Positions 1 to 7,857 of a DNA stretch of 15,827 nucleotides are shown piece after piece. Position 1 is the first letter of the stretch, and each line of letters begins with the position of its first letter. Below the pieces are notes generated by a model. It was not told where the DNA came from. It ran no database searches and was given only the letters and a program-made list of their open reading frames with translations. This DNA comes from Deltaproteobacteria bacterium (GTDB lineage Bacteria; Myxococcota; UBA727; JABDBI01): the NCBI GenBank assembly GCA_016764955.1, contig JAESQZ010000248.1, positions 1-15,827 of the forward strand. Direction: 5' to 3'. The position numbers were made by a program, and so were the translations under genes.

Positions 1-67
1 AACGTGGCAAAAATGGCAACAAAAAGGCTACTATTAAGGGCAGTAGAAAAATTGCGAGTAAAATCAT
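1..67 (-). CDS. nuoM: NADH-quinone oxidoreductase subunit M, 5' end only
   Basis: Only the first 22 codons are inside the window; the gene continues beyond position 1. The ATG at 67-65 overlaps the nuoL stop codon in an ATGA arrangement, typical of translational coupling in nuo operons. The visible peptide starts MILLAIFLLPLIVAFLLPF, which is entirely hydrophobic and fits the first transmembrane helix of NuoM. NuoM is one of the three antiporter-like membrane subunits that pump protons in complex I. The call rests mainly on position directly after nuoL plus the hydrophobic start, because too little sequence is present to see the conserved Glu and Lys residues. Confidence 0.85.
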   Translation of the reverse strand, partial: MILLAIFLLPLIVAFLLPFLPR

Positions 68-1932
68 ATCACTGCCCAAAATGCTAAAAGAACCACCATT
101 GCCGCAACAAAGGCTGAAACATATTGAAGCGTTCGCCCTGTTTGAAAAGATTGCAGTAAATTTTGTACCGATATCGATAGCCAAACACCTAGGTGATAAA
201 CAGCCCGGATCGGGTCACCCTTCATGAAATAGGATAGACGTCGATAAGGACTTAATAAGACACGCTCATAAAGCGCTTCAATTCCCAGACTACGCATCCA
301 GATATTATCTGTAATTGGCATCGGATAGAGTTTCCAAACGCCGATTCCAATACCTAATAAACCTAAAGACACGGCTATCCATTCAGGCCAGCTCGCTGTT
401 CGCGCAGCAACGAAGTGAATAACGCTGGCATCAGTTATTTGAGTAATTGGGAAGAAGCCTGCGATAACAGCTAAAACCATCAAAGCACCTAATGGCACTT
501 TCATACGCCAGGAGAGATCGTTCGAAAATCCCCCCTGGCCCCCCTTTGCTAAAGGGGGGAAATCCGACGCGCCCTTTTTCAAGAATTGGGAAACATCGCT
601 CAGGCCTTTTGAGTAAAACAACAGCATGAATAATCTAAACGAATAAAAGCCTGTTAATAATGCACCGAAAGCACCAGCTGCCCAGGCGAGTGTTCCCCCA
701 TAAGACGATTCAAACACTTGAGATAAAATAAGCTCTTTGCTGTAAAAACCTGAAGTCACAAATGGCAACGCTGACAACGACGACAGACCGATTAAGAACG
801 CCCAAAATACCCACGGTATTTCATAACGCAGATTATTTACTTTAAGTAAACTGTAAGTATGGCCTCTCAGGTGCCCTACCGCGCCTGCAGCCAAAAAGAG
901 CAAAGCTTTAAAACAAGCATGTGTCACCAAGTGAAAAATTCCCGCTGAGTAGGCACCTGCACCAAGCGCCAAAAACATATAGCCCAACTGACTCATCGTT
1001 GAGTAAGCTAACACGCGCTTGATATCATTTTGCAAAAGCGCTGCGACACCCGCCAATAACAAAGTCAAAGCACCAATCCAAAGAACAGCTGTTTGTGCAA
1101 CTGGCGAAAGCTCGAAAATGCCACCCATTCTTGCGATTAAATAAACACCCGCTGTTACCATGGTTGCTGCGTGAATTAAGGCACTCACTGGCGTCGGGCC
1201 TCGCATCGCATCCGCTAGCCAAATCTGCAGCGGAATCTGCGCAGACTTACCAACTGCACCCATTAAAATACAAAGCGCCGTATAAGTTGCAATCAGCGAG
1301 CCAGTTTGCCAATGATTTTCTGCCAACTGCAAAACTTCTTGTATACTTAAAGTACCAAAAGAGGAAAAAATCAAAAATATGCCAAACAGCAAAAACACAT
1401 CGCCAATTCGAGTCGCCAAAAATGCCTTCATGGCTGCCCAGCCATTCTCGATATCATTCCGCCAAAAGCCGATTAGTAAATAACTACAAAGTCCGACTCC
1501 CTCCCAGCCCAAGAAAAGAACCAAAAGATTGTCTCCAAGTACTAAGATCAACATGGAAGCAACAAAGAGATTAATACAGGCGAAAAACCAGCCTATTTCT
1601 GCATCATCTTCCATGTACGAAGTTGCAAATAAAGCAATTAAGGACGAAATAAATGTCACAACCATCAGCATGACAGCTGAAAGAGAATCCAGATAAAACC
1701 CCATCTGAATCGTCGCTGTATTGGATTCAGAGGTATAAAAAGGAATCCAAGTCCACAAAATTTCCCGATAATTTTCAGGCAACAATATTAAAGCAAGTAA
1801 CGCCGACACAAATGACAGCACGATTCCAGCTACCCCAATTGTGGTTACCTGATTTTCAGAAAGCCGCTTTGAAAGCGCGATTAACGCAACAAAAGAAAGC
1901 AGTGGGAAAAATGGGATAAGTGCGAGTTGCAT
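64..1932 (-). CDS. nuoL: NADH-quinone oxidoreductase subunit L (complex I proton-pumping subunit)
   Basis: NuoL is the distal antiporter-like membrane subunit of complex I; it pumps protons and carries the long lateral helix at its C-terminus. The 622-residue product has many transmembrane segments and the family's key residues: Glu144 in LGWEGVGLCSYLL, Lys229 in GAVGKSAQIPLQIW, and the TM12 pair Lys399-Glu400 (E. coli has Lys-Asp here). I chose the ATG at 1932 (MQLALIPFFPLL) over an in-frame ATG 48 bases upstream, because the upstream start would add a polar, charged stretch unlike the family and would overlap nuoK. The gap to the nuoK stop is 7 bases, with a G-rich Shine-Dalgarno inside the nuoK end. 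Residues about 457-470 are encoded by an inserted palindromic repeat (separate entry), which makes the loop after TM13 longer than usual. Confidence 0.97.
   Translation of the reverse strand: MQLALIPFFPLLSFVALIALSKRLSENQVTTIGVAGIVLSFVSALLALILLPENYREILWTWIPFYTSESNTATIQMGFYLDSLSAVMLMVVTFISSLIALFATSYMEDDAEIGWFFACINLFVASMLILVLGDNLLVLFLGWEGVGLCSYLLIGFWRNDIENGWAAMKAFLATRIGDVFLLFGIFLIFSSFGTLSIQEVLQLAENHWQTGSLIATYTALCILMGAVGKSAQIPLQIWLADAMRGPTPVSALIHAATMVTAGVYLIARMGGIFELSPVAQTAVLWIGALTLLLAGVAALLQNDIKRVLAYSTMSQLGYMFLALGAGAYSAGIFHLVTHACFKALLFLAAGAVGHLRGHTYSLLKVNNLRYEIPWVFWAFLIGLSSLSALPFVTSGFYSKELILSQVFESSYGGTLAWAAGAFGALLTGFYSFRLFMLLFYSKGLSDVSQFLKKGASDFPPLAKGGQGGFSNDLSWRMKVPLGALMVLAVIAGFFPITQITDASVIHFVAARTASWPEWIAVSLGLLGIGIGVWKLYPMPITDNIWMRSLGIEALYERVLLSPYRRLSYFMKGDPIRAVYHLGVWLSISVQNLLQSFQTGRTLQYVSAFVAAMVVLLAFWAVI
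526..564. repeat. G/C-run palindromic repeat inserted in frame in nuoL
   Basis: A C6T3 run at 539-547 and an A3G6 run at 551-559 form a perfect 9-bp stem with a 3-base loop; a further C6 run and an AAATC/GAAATC border flank it. In nuoL this is read as FPPLAKGGQGGFS. I recognise this Pro/Gly/Lys-rich peptide as the typical translation of a dispersed REP-like element found in many bacterial genomes and not as part of NuoL. It keeps the reading frame and falls in a hydrophilic loop, so the protein is probably still functional. Confidence 0.8.
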
Positions 1933-1939
1933 AATTTTT

Positions 1940-2212
1940 CTACCCCAGTTCGGACGTCTTAAACAAACGATCGTAGGCAATTAAAAGAGCCAAACCGATT
2001 GCCATTTCAGTTGCCGCTGCCGCAGCAACAAATAAAAACATGACTTGACCTTCAGCCGACCCCCAGTAAACCGATGCACCCACCCAAAGAAACGCCGCTG
2101 AATTAATCATTACCTCGAGCGATAAGATAATAAAGAGAAAATTACGACGCAGCAATAAGCCTAATACGCCAAGCGCAAACAGCACACAAGCTAGCAATAT
2201 CACAGCAGTCAT
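1940..2212 (-). CDS. nuoK: NADH-quinone oxidoreductase subunit K
   Basis: NuoK is the small three-helix membrane subunit of complex I next to NuoJ and NuoN. The 90-residue product has three hydrophobic segments and the two conserved membrane glutamates: Glu33 in ILSLEVMINSAAFLW (equivalent to E. coli Glu36) and Glu69 in AAATEMAIGLALLIA (equivalent to Glu72). Both are needed for proton transfer in the family. The family is usually about 100 residues, so this is a normal length. The ATG overlaps the nuoJ stop codon as ATGA, so the two genes are coupled, and nuoL follows 7 bases after its stop. Confidence 0.97.
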   Translation of the reverse strand: MTAVILLACVLFALGVLGLLLRRNFLFIILSLEVMINSAAFLWVGASVYWGSAEGQVMFLFVAAAAATEMAIGLALLIAYDRLFKTSELG

Positions 2213-2676
2213 TTTCGTCCTATCCGATAAGCAGCTATCAAGCCAGCCAGCAATAAAAATGAACTTAGCTCTACCAACACACCGTATTTTTTAAACAGAA
2301 GAACCCAAACTTCACTCAAATTGATTACCTGAGCCGCATCCAAACTCGCCTTGCCTGGCATCAACCAAATAAGCTCTGCCAAAAAAGCAACAAATAAGCT
2401 TCCTGGCAGCCACAAGTTTTTTCTAGGTAATTCTTGAGTCGGGTTCAGCAACATCACCACAAACAAAAACAGCACCATAATCGCGCCGGCATAAATCAAT
2501 AGCTCTAAAGCCGCTGCAAAGTGTGCACCCAAGTCAAACAAGATTAAGCTCAAAGAAAGCAGGGATAAAATAAAATAGAGCAACGCATGAATGGCTTGCC
2601 TAGAAATCATCGCCATTAAGGTTGAAAAAACGGCCAACGTGGCACTGACTGAAAAAAGAACGCTGGGGCCTAACAT
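2209..2676 (-). CDS. nuoJ: NADH-quinone oxidoreductase subunit J
   Basis: NuoJ is a five-helix membrane subunit of complex I, located at the junction between the quinone-binding arm and the pump modules. The 155-residue product has five hydrophobic segments and the conserved ALELLIYAGAIMVLFLFVVM stretch, which contains the pi-bulge helix (TM3). It is shorter than E. coli NuoJ (184), mainly at the C-terminus. The start is supported by AGAGGT just upstream (2681-2686). A 118-base gap containing an inverted-repeat element separates it from nuoI, an unusually large spacer for this cluster. It overlaps nuoK by 4 bases. Confidence 0.96.
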   Translation of the reverse strand: MLGPSVLFSVSATLAVFSTLMAMISRQAIHALLYFILSLLSLSLILFDLGAHFAAALELLIYAGAIMVLFLFVVMLLNPTQELPRKNLWLPGSLFVAFLAELIWLMPGKASLDAAQVINLSEVWVLLFKKYGVLVELSSFLLLAGLIAAYRIGRK

Positions 2677-2695
2677 GAAACCTCTGCATGCCTGC

Positions 2696-2783
2696 TGTCA
2701 CCCCGGCCTTGAGCCGGGGTCCAGTCGATATCAAACTGAATCACTTGCACAATACTGGATCCCGCATCAAGTGCGGGATGACA
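2696..2783. repeat. 88-bp inverted-repeat element between nuoI and nuoJ
   Basis: Two arms of 29 bases (2696-2724 and 2755-2783) are imperfect inverted copies. Each begins at the outside with TGTCAYCCCG and ends on the inside with a CCAG/CTGG motif, and each arm is itself a hairpin (CCCCGGC..GCCGGGG and CCCGCA..TGCGGG). The peptide it encodes on the plus strand (CHPGLEPGSS... WIPHQVRDDT) is a well-known translation of a dispersed intergenic palindrome in proteobacteria. It lies inside the nuo transcription unit and would fold strongly in the mRNA. A shorter relative lies at 4256-4307. Confidence 0.85.
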
Positions 2784-2794
2784 CCAATCTACTC

Positions 2795-3310
2795 TCACGA
2801 CATCAAACTCCTGATATCGACGGGTTTTTCTTCCTCAATACCCTCTCCCGTATCCTTGCCGCCAATTGAAACACCAGCAACTCGATAAAAATTATAGCCA
2901 GGATACTTACCAGGCCCTGAAATTAACAAATGTTCTTTCTCATAAACCATATTTTCGCGCTTGTACTCTGCCATCTCAAAGTCAGGCGTTAACTGAATCG
3001 CTTCGGTTGGGCAAGCCTCTTCACACAAACCGCAATAAATACATCTCGAAAAATTAATCCGAAAAGTTTCAGGGTATCGCCTCCCTGTTTCATCTTCGGT
3101 TGCCTGAATAGCGATACAGTCTACTGGGCATACTGCTGAACACAAATAACAAGCGACACAACGCTCAGCACCATCTGGATCTCGAGTGAGCACAATTCTA
3201 CCGCGATACCTCGGTGCCAGTTTTGGCTTTTCTTCGGGGTACTGCTCAGTGACTGGTTTTTTGAAGGCATGCTTGAAAACCAACCAGAGACCCTTTAAGA
3301 GGCTCACCAT
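2795..3310 (-). CDS. nuoI: NADH-quinone oxidoreductase subunit I (two [4Fe-4S] clusters)
   Basis: NuoI carries clusters N6a and N6b, which pass electrons from NuoG toward the quinone site in the peripheral arm of complex I. The 171-residue product has the two ferredoxin motifs: Cys51, 54, 57 and 61 (CVACYLCSAVCP) and Cys90, 93, 96 and 100 (CIYCGLCEEACP). It also has the family's RGRIVLTRDPDG and the C-terminal KPVDIRSLM, very close to the E. coli protein. A longer reading starting at 3370 exists, but its first 20 residues overlap nuoH and do not match the family. The ATG at 3310 gives the family N-terminus and overlaps the nuoH stop by 7 bases, as expected for coupled genes. Confidence 0.97.
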   Translation of the reverse strand: MVSLLKGLWLVFKHAFKKPVTEQYPEEKPKLAPRYRGRIVLTRDPDGAERCVACYLCSAVCPVDCIAIQATEDETGRRYPETFRINFSRCIYCGLCEEACPTEAIQLTPDFEMAEYKRENMVYEKEHLLISGPGKYPGYNFYRVAGVSIGGKDTGEGIEEEKPVDIRSLMS

Positions 3311-4239
3311 AAAATCACCACGCCCGTGATAAGCAAATTCAAAAGCGCCAGGGGAAACAGATACTTCCAACCTAGCAAAATCAGTTGATCATAACGCGCC
3401 CTGGGAAACGTCGCACGCACCAACACAAAACTCATGATCAGCAAAATTGTTTTTAGAATAAACCACCAAGGACCTGACCAAAAGGGCCCCTGCCAACCCC
3501 CAAAAAACAAAACTGCCATCATGGCAGACATCAGTGTCACGCCGATATATTCACCGACAAAAAACATTCCAAATTTTAAGCCACTATATTCAGAATGAAA
3601 CCCAGCAACTAATTCACTTTCAGCCTCTGCCAAATCAAATGGCGTCCTATGTGTTTCGGCAAGCGCTGCAATATAAAAAATCACGAAGCCAATAAGCTGT
3701 GGCACAATGTTCCAACAAGAACTTTGTGACTCTACAATGCGAGTTAAATTAAAAGACCCTGCCCTGGCCGCCACCCCCATAACAGACAAACCCATAAACA
3801 CTTCGTAAGCCAGCATCTGTCCAGAAGCTCTTAAGCCACCCAGCAAAGAATACTTATTATTTGACGACCAGCCAGCTAACACAACAGCATAAGCACCCAG
3901 GGCCGATAAAGCCAAAAATAGCAGCAAGCCCACATCTGAGTCCCAAACCACAAAGCCCGGCGCTATGGGCACAACCATAAAAGAAAACAATGCTGTCGCC
4001 ATAACAATCGCCGGCGCTAAAACAAAAACAAATTTATCAGCAAATGGCGGTATCCAGTCTTGCTTGAAGAACATCTTCAACATATCGGCCGGCAACTGGC
4101 CTATACCCAAAATACCGAGCCTATTTGGCCCATAACGTTCTTGAAAAAGCGCCAACAGGCGACGCTCTCCCCAGACTAATAGCGATGCGATAGTAACGGG
4201 ACCCAACAGCATGCAAATGGGGATTATGAAGGTCATCAT
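3304..4239 (-). CDS. nuoH: NADH-quinone oxidoreductase subunit H
   Basis: NuoH is the membrane subunit that forms most of the quinone-binding chamber of complex I together with NuoB and NuoD. The 311-residue product has about eight transmembrane segments and the conserved cytoplasmic loop motifs: GERRLLALFQERYGPNR near the N-terminus, FKQDWIPPFADK, AGWSSNNKYSLLGGLRA, the acidic EAESELVAGFHSEYSG loop, and RATFPRARYDQL near the end. Two ATG codons stand in tandem at 4239 and 4236; AGGGGG lies about 7 bases upstream of the first. A short palindromic element separates it from nuoG. The length is close to E. coli NuoH (325). Confidence 0.97.
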   Translation of the reverse strand: MMTFIIPICMLLGPVTIASLLVWGERRLLALFQERYGPNRLGILGIGQLPADMLKMFFKQDWIPPFADKFVFVLAPAIVMATALFSFMVVPIAPGFVVWDSDVGLLLFLALSALGAYAVVLAGWSSNNKYSLLGGLRASGQMLAYEVFMGLSVMGVAARAGSFNLTRIVESQSSCWNIVPQLIGFVIFYIAALAETHRTPFDLAEAESELVAGFHSEYSGLKFGMFFVGEYIGVTLMSAMMAVLFFGGWQGPFWSGPWWFILKTILLIMSFVLVRATFPRARYDQLILLGWKYLFPLALLNLLITGVVILW

Positions 4240-4255
4240 GTTGAACCCCCTATAT

Positions 4256-4307
4256 TGTCATTCTGGCGAAGGCCAGAATCCAGACCCTGGCCTGCGCCAG
4301 GGTGACA
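4256..4307. repeat. 52-bp palindromic element between nuoG and nuoH
   Basis: It opens with TGTCATTCTGG and closes with CCAGGGTGACA, so its outer ends are the same TGTCA/TGACA as the 88-bp element at 2696-2783. Two hairpins are visible: TTCTGGC..GCCAGAA, and CCCTGGC..GCCAGGG. I read it as a compact member of the same dispersed family, without the central spacer. It sits between the nuoG stop and the nuoH Shine-Dalgarno. Confidence 0.8.
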
Positions 4308-4314
4308 AGGAACC

Positions 4315-6444
4315 TCAAACACTTCGCCTCCTCAGCAACTTCACACCACTTGGAGCATGAGAAAGCGCGTTCAAAGCTTGGACTGAATTCCAACCTGGCC
4401 GCCAATAAGACGACGCCAAGTCAGGCGGCATATCACCATGATACCCTTCCATCGAGTAAGCCAATGGCGAGTCTTGATCAACGCGTGGCGTTGGTTCATG
4501 CATACTTAAATGCGTATTCACTGCCGTACGGCCACTTGCCACAAGTGTTTGCCTAGAAATTCTTTCACCGTGCACTCTAAAATCAGCATGATGAGCTTTC
4601 GCGAAAAACGGCTCAAAAACGGGGAATTCTCTTCCCATGTCTCCACAAAGCTCATCAATATTTTGCCAAGAAAACCCACCAAGGTCACGTAAGATACGCC
4701 AGCTTTCTGGCCGTTTATTTTCACGTTCAAAAACTGAATAATAACGCTGCGCCCTGCCCTCGTTATTGATTACCGTGCCCGTGCTTTCAGCAAAACTCGC
4801 ACACCCAAAAGCAATTGCCGCACGCTTAGAAAGTTCACTTTCAAATGCATCTATTAAAGCAAAATCACCAACTTTAGCCATCACATCTGACTTAAGTGAT
4901 GGCTCGAGGCTAATCGCTTCAACGCCTGGAGACTTCAGGTCGCTTAGCGACTTAGGCTTTAAAAGCGCTAACCCCATGCTGTTGACTTCTGGCAGCACAT
5001 AACAAAGTTTTGCTTGCGGTGCCAAGGCACGTAGCTCTTTACTTAAATCAATCAGCGGCCTCGACTTTAAACTCGTCCCCGCAATAATCACTGGATTCTT
5101 AGCTGCCCGTATCCTGGGAATCCAATCGCTAATCTGCTCAAAATCTAAACTCATTCTTTGAGAAACCAGCCCATCAAGCTTAGTCGGCGCATTATGAACC
5201 ATATACAAAACATCTGGCAACTCGTGCTCTGCATTGCGAACAGCTAAATCGTCCCACGCTGGGATTTTGCTTTTGTCAGCTTTTTCTTGCCAGTGTCGAT
5301 ACAAGTTTTGCCGAATCGCCAACGCCAGCATTGGTGCTGTCTTGGTTAAATCTTCACCTAGCACCAATACCAAGTCTGCCTGCCTAACATCCTCTACCGA
5401 CGCTGTTTCTGGGTACTGTTCTAAGATTTCTAAAACTCGCTCTGCAAGCAAGTAATCGCCTTTCGGCTGAGCATCATAAAAATTCTCAGCCCCAACTAAT
5501 TTTCTCAAAGCATAATTAGCCTCGAGAGAAGCTTTAGGGCTCGCGATACCAATCACTTGGCTCTTATCGTCATTTAAAGGCCAAGTGATTTCGCTAATAG
5601 GCTTAGTGGGTAGCGGTGTATTATTGACCCACTGGTGTCCAAAGCGACCTTTGTCACACAAAAAGTACCCATTAATATCAGGATTAAATCGATTTTGAAT
5701 GCGCCTTATTTTGCCTAAGCGCTCCCCGGGACTCATATTGCAACCCAAACTACATTGCTGACAAATCGAAGGCGCTGTTTGCAAGTCCCACTTACGCGTG
5801 TAGCTCGCCCTAAAAATTTTGTCAGTAAAAACACCCGTCGGGCAGACTTCTACTAAGTTTCCGCTGAACTCACTTTCCAAAGCGCCATCTTCGAAACGGC
5901 CAAAATAGGCGTTATCAGCTGACGAAAAAGCATGTAAATCTTCACCACCTGCAACGTCTCGATAAAAACGCACACAGCGATAACAGGTAATGCATCGATT
6001 CATTTCATGATGGATATTGGGGCCTAGATTTTGGTTTTTAAAAGTTCTTTTTTTGAATCGATAACGTCGCTTGTTATGCCCAGTCATGACGGTCATGTCT
6101 TGCAAGTGACATTCACCGCCTTCATCACAAACCGGGCAGTCATGTGGATGATTGATCATCATCCATTCAATCACATCAGCGCGAAAAGATTTTGCATTCG
6201 GATGCTCAATTGAAAACCTCGAACCCTCAGTTGCAGGCGTCATACATGACATGACCATCCTGCCCTGTGTATCGTTCTCGTCTTTAAAACACTGCACGGC
6301 GCATTGACGGCAAGACCCCACAGAACCCAAGGCAGGATGCCAGCAAAAATAAGGCAGATTCAAACCATGTGACACAGCCGCATGTAAAACGTTTTGACCC
6401 TCTTTGACTTCATAGGGCTTATTATCAATGAAGATGGTTGGCAT
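4315..6444 (-). CDS. nuoG: NADH-quinone oxidoreductase subunit G (Fe-S cluster subunit)
   Basis: NuoG is the large peripheral subunit that relays electrons from NuoF through several Fe-S clusters. All ligand sets are visible: N1b Cys34, 45, 48 and 67; N5 His99 with Cys103, 106 and 112; N4 Cys151, 154, 157 and 201; and the extra N7 set Cys228, 231, 235 and 263 (CQQCSLGCNM...FLC), present only in some bacteria including E. coli. A molybdopterin-oxidoreductase-like region follows. At 709 residues it is shorter than E. coli NuoG (908), but the tail still has the family's WRPGWNSVQALN motif, so I read it as a compact form, not a truncation. The start overlaps the nuoF stop by 20 bases; MPTIFIDNKPYEV matches the family N-terminus. 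Confidence 0.97.
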   Translation of the reverse strand: MPTIFIDNKPYEVKEGQNVLHAAVSHGLNLPYFCWHPALGSVGSCRQCAVQCFKDENDTQGRMVMSCMTPATEGSRFSIEHPNAKSFRADVIEWMMINHPHDCPVCDEGGECHLQDMTVMTGHNKRRYRFKKRTFKNQNLGPNIHHEMNRCITCYRCVRFYRDVAGGEDLHAFSSADNAYFGRFEDGALESEFSGNLVEVCPTGVFTDKIFRASYTRKWDLQTAPSICQQCSLGCNMSPGERLGKIRRIQNRFNPDINGYFLCDKGRFGHQWVNNTPLPTKPISEITWPLNDDKSQVIGIASPKASLEANYALRKLVGAENFYDAQPKGDYLLAERVLEILEQYPETASVEDVRQADLVLVLGEDLTKTAPMLALAIRQNLYRHWQEKADKSKIPAWDDLAVRNAEHELPDVLYMVHNAPTKLDGLVSQRMSLDFEQISDWIPRIRAAKNPVIIAGTSLKSRPLIDLSKELRALAPQAKLCYVLPEVNSMGLALLKPKSLSDLKSPGVEAISLEPSLKSDVMAKVGDFALIDAFESELSKRAAIAFGCASFAESTGTVINNEGRAQRYYSVFERENKRPESWRILRDLGGFSWQNIDELCGDMGREFPVFEPFFAKAHHADFRVHGERISRQTLVASGRTAVNTHLSMHEPTPRVDQDSPLAYSMEGYHGDMPPDLASSYWRPGWNSVQALNALSHAPSGVKLLRRRSV

Positions 6445-7696
6445 AAGGGCATCTTTTCTCGTCGATGTGTTTCAGAAATTCTTCTTTAAAATATTTCATG
6501 CCAGTCCCTAATGGCGAGGCAGCTCCCGGCGCTAAAGCACAAAAAGTGCTCCCAGGTCCTAGTAATCTCGCATGGCGCTCAAGCTGCTCAATATCTTCTT
6601 CTCTACCCTCGCCATTTTCAAAAGCTTGCAAAATTTTCTCGACCCAAGTCAAACCGTCTCGACAAGGCGTACACCACCCGCAAGACTCTTGCTTAAAAAA
6701 TCGCTCCAACGATAAAAGCATCCCAACTGGACATGTTTTATCATCCAAGATAATTATAGTACCAGTGCCCATACGCGTTCTTATCTTAGCCGTTGATGAA
6801 AAGTCCATTGGGACATCTAATTTATCTTCGAGCCAAAAATCAGTCGAGGCTCCTCCAGGCAACAAAGCTCTAAATTTCCTGCCATCTTTCATACCTCCGG
6901 CATGAACCTCGATCAACTCACGCGCAGTTGTTCCCATCGGCAATTCAAACAAACCTGGATTGTTCACGTGTCCGCTTAAGCCATAAAGTTTCGTCCCAGC
7001 ATCAGCAGTCTTAGAAAGCGATTTAAACCACTCAGCGCCGTGATTCACAATATGCGGCAAGCACGACAAAGTCTCGACATTGTTAACCAACGTAGGCTTA
7101 CCCCACAATCCCACAGTTTGTGGAAACGGCGGCTTCGCACGTGGCGTTGCACGCTTGCCCTCCAAAGCATTAAGCAAAGCTGTTTCTTCGCCACAAATAT
7201 AACGCCCAGCACTAGCATGTACATACATCTCAAGGCCTTGACCCAAAAGCCCTTGAGCATATGCCTCTTGAACCGCGTGCTCTAAGCGCTGAATAGAAAG
7301 CTTATACTCACCGCGAACAAAAATATAGGCGACAGTTGCCTGAATCGCGTGGGCAGAAATCATCATGCCTTCTATTAATTGATGCGGGTGACACTCTAAC
7401 AAAAGCCTGTCTTTAAAAGTCCCCGGCTCCATTTCGTCTGCATTGCAAATCAAATATTTGGTTTTAGATGCATCATCACCCATCGGCACAGCGCTCATTT
7501 TAAAACCCGTGCTAAAACCAGCACCACCACGCCCGCCTAATCCAGAATCTGAAACCAGCTTGGTAACATCCTGCGGAGCCATCTGCTTGGCCTTTTGAAC
7601 TGCCTGATACCCACCCAGCTGAATATATTCTTGAAATCCGATCATTTCCCCGTCGGTGCGAATATGCTGTGTGAGCGGCTTTTTCGTGGCTGACAT
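6425..7696 (-). CDS. nuoF: NADH-quinone oxidoreductase subunit F (NADH/FMN-binding)
   Basis: NuoF binds NADH and FMN and is the entry point of electrons into complex I. The 423-residue product has the glycine-rich GLGGRGGAGFSTGFK motif (about 52-66), the ICNADEMEPGTFKDR FMN-binding stretch, GRYICGEETAL, and the N3 cluster ligands Cys339, 342, 345 and 386 (ESCGWCTPCRDG...TFCALA). Its N-terminal residues (KPLTQHIRTDG...) align with the E. coli extension. The ATG at 7696 is preceded only by a weak AGAGA. nuoE, its usual upstream partner and the second half of the flavoprotein module, is not in the window. Instead a broken lipoprotein gene ends 47 bases upstream. A -35-like TTGACA lies at 7735-7730 on this strand, but I see no convincing -10. 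Confidence 0.97.
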   Translation of the reverse strand: MSATKKPLTQHIRTDGEMIGFQEYIQLGGYQAVQKAKQMAPQDVTKLVSDSGLGGRGGAGFSTGFKMSAVPMGDDASKTKYLICNADEMEPGTFKDRLLLECHPHQLIEGMMISAHAIQATVAYIFVRGEYKLSIQRLEHAVQEAYAQGLLGQGLEMYVHASAGRYICGEETALLNALEGKRATPRAKPPFPQTVGLWGKPTLVNNVETLSCLPHIVNHGAEWFKSLSKTADAGTKLYGLSGHVNNPGLFELPMGTTARELIEVHAGGMKDGRKFRALLPGGASTDFWLEDKLDVPMDFSSTAKIRTRMGTGTIIILDDKTCPVGMLLSLERFFKQESCGWCTPCRDGLTWVEKILQAFENGEGREEDIEQLERHARLLGPGSTFCALAPGAASPLGTGMKYFKEEFLKHIDEKRCPYANHLH

Positions 7697-7743
7697 ATGT
7701 CTCTACTTGTTCCCAGCCTTGAGCAAAAATGTCAAGCCAAGCT

Positions 7744-7819
7744 CTATTTGATTTCAAACCAGTCTGAATATCCTGCAGGCTCTTTCTTATCTTTGTCGCT
7801 CTTAATAGCCACTCGATAG
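7744..7819. repeat. Direct repeat, left copy (lipoprotein C-terminal coding end)
   Basis: These 76 bases match 15749-15824 in the same orientation at about 85% identity without gaps; the stretch ATCTTTGTCGCTCTTAATAG is identical in both. It encodes the last residues of a lipoprotein-family member on the minus strand. The two copies lie about 8 kb apart and bracket the accessory region seen here. Confidence 0.8.
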
Positions 7820-7825
7820 CCCTGA

Positions 7826-7857
7826 GAAATCAGCAAATCATGAAATCACCAAATCAT
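7826..7857. repeat. 16-bp tandem duplication causing a frameshift
   Basis: GAAATCAGCAAATCAT (7826-7841) is followed directly by GAAATCACCAAATCAT (7842-7857), with one mismatch. Because 16 is not a multiple of three, the duplication shifts the frame of the lipoprotein copy on the minus strand and creates a stop. With one copy removed, the reading runs on as VNDLLISQGYRVAIKSDKD. Confidence 0.85.

Noticed and set aside
1095..1574. 159-codon plus-strand frame inside nuoL
   Set aside because: Antisense of conserved nuoL transmembrane helices; composition is unlike a real protein.
2591..2888. Plus-strand open frames over the nuoI-nuoJ gap
   Set aside because: They are translations of the inverted-repeat element plus antisense of nuoJ and nuoI; no ribosome site or family match.
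6465..6905. 146-codon plus-strand frame inside nuoF
   Set aside because: It is entirely antisense to well-conserved nuoF; a frame shadow.
7707..7735. Promoter for nuoF with TTGACA at 7735-7730
   Set aside because: At 17 bases spacing the -10 position reads GAACAA, a poor match; kept only as a remark.
7512..7757. Minus-strand frame overlapping the nuoF start, first suspected to be a nuoE end
   Set aside because: No NuoE cysteine motif; it is the end of the lipoprotein pseudogene plus nuoF read in the wrong frame.
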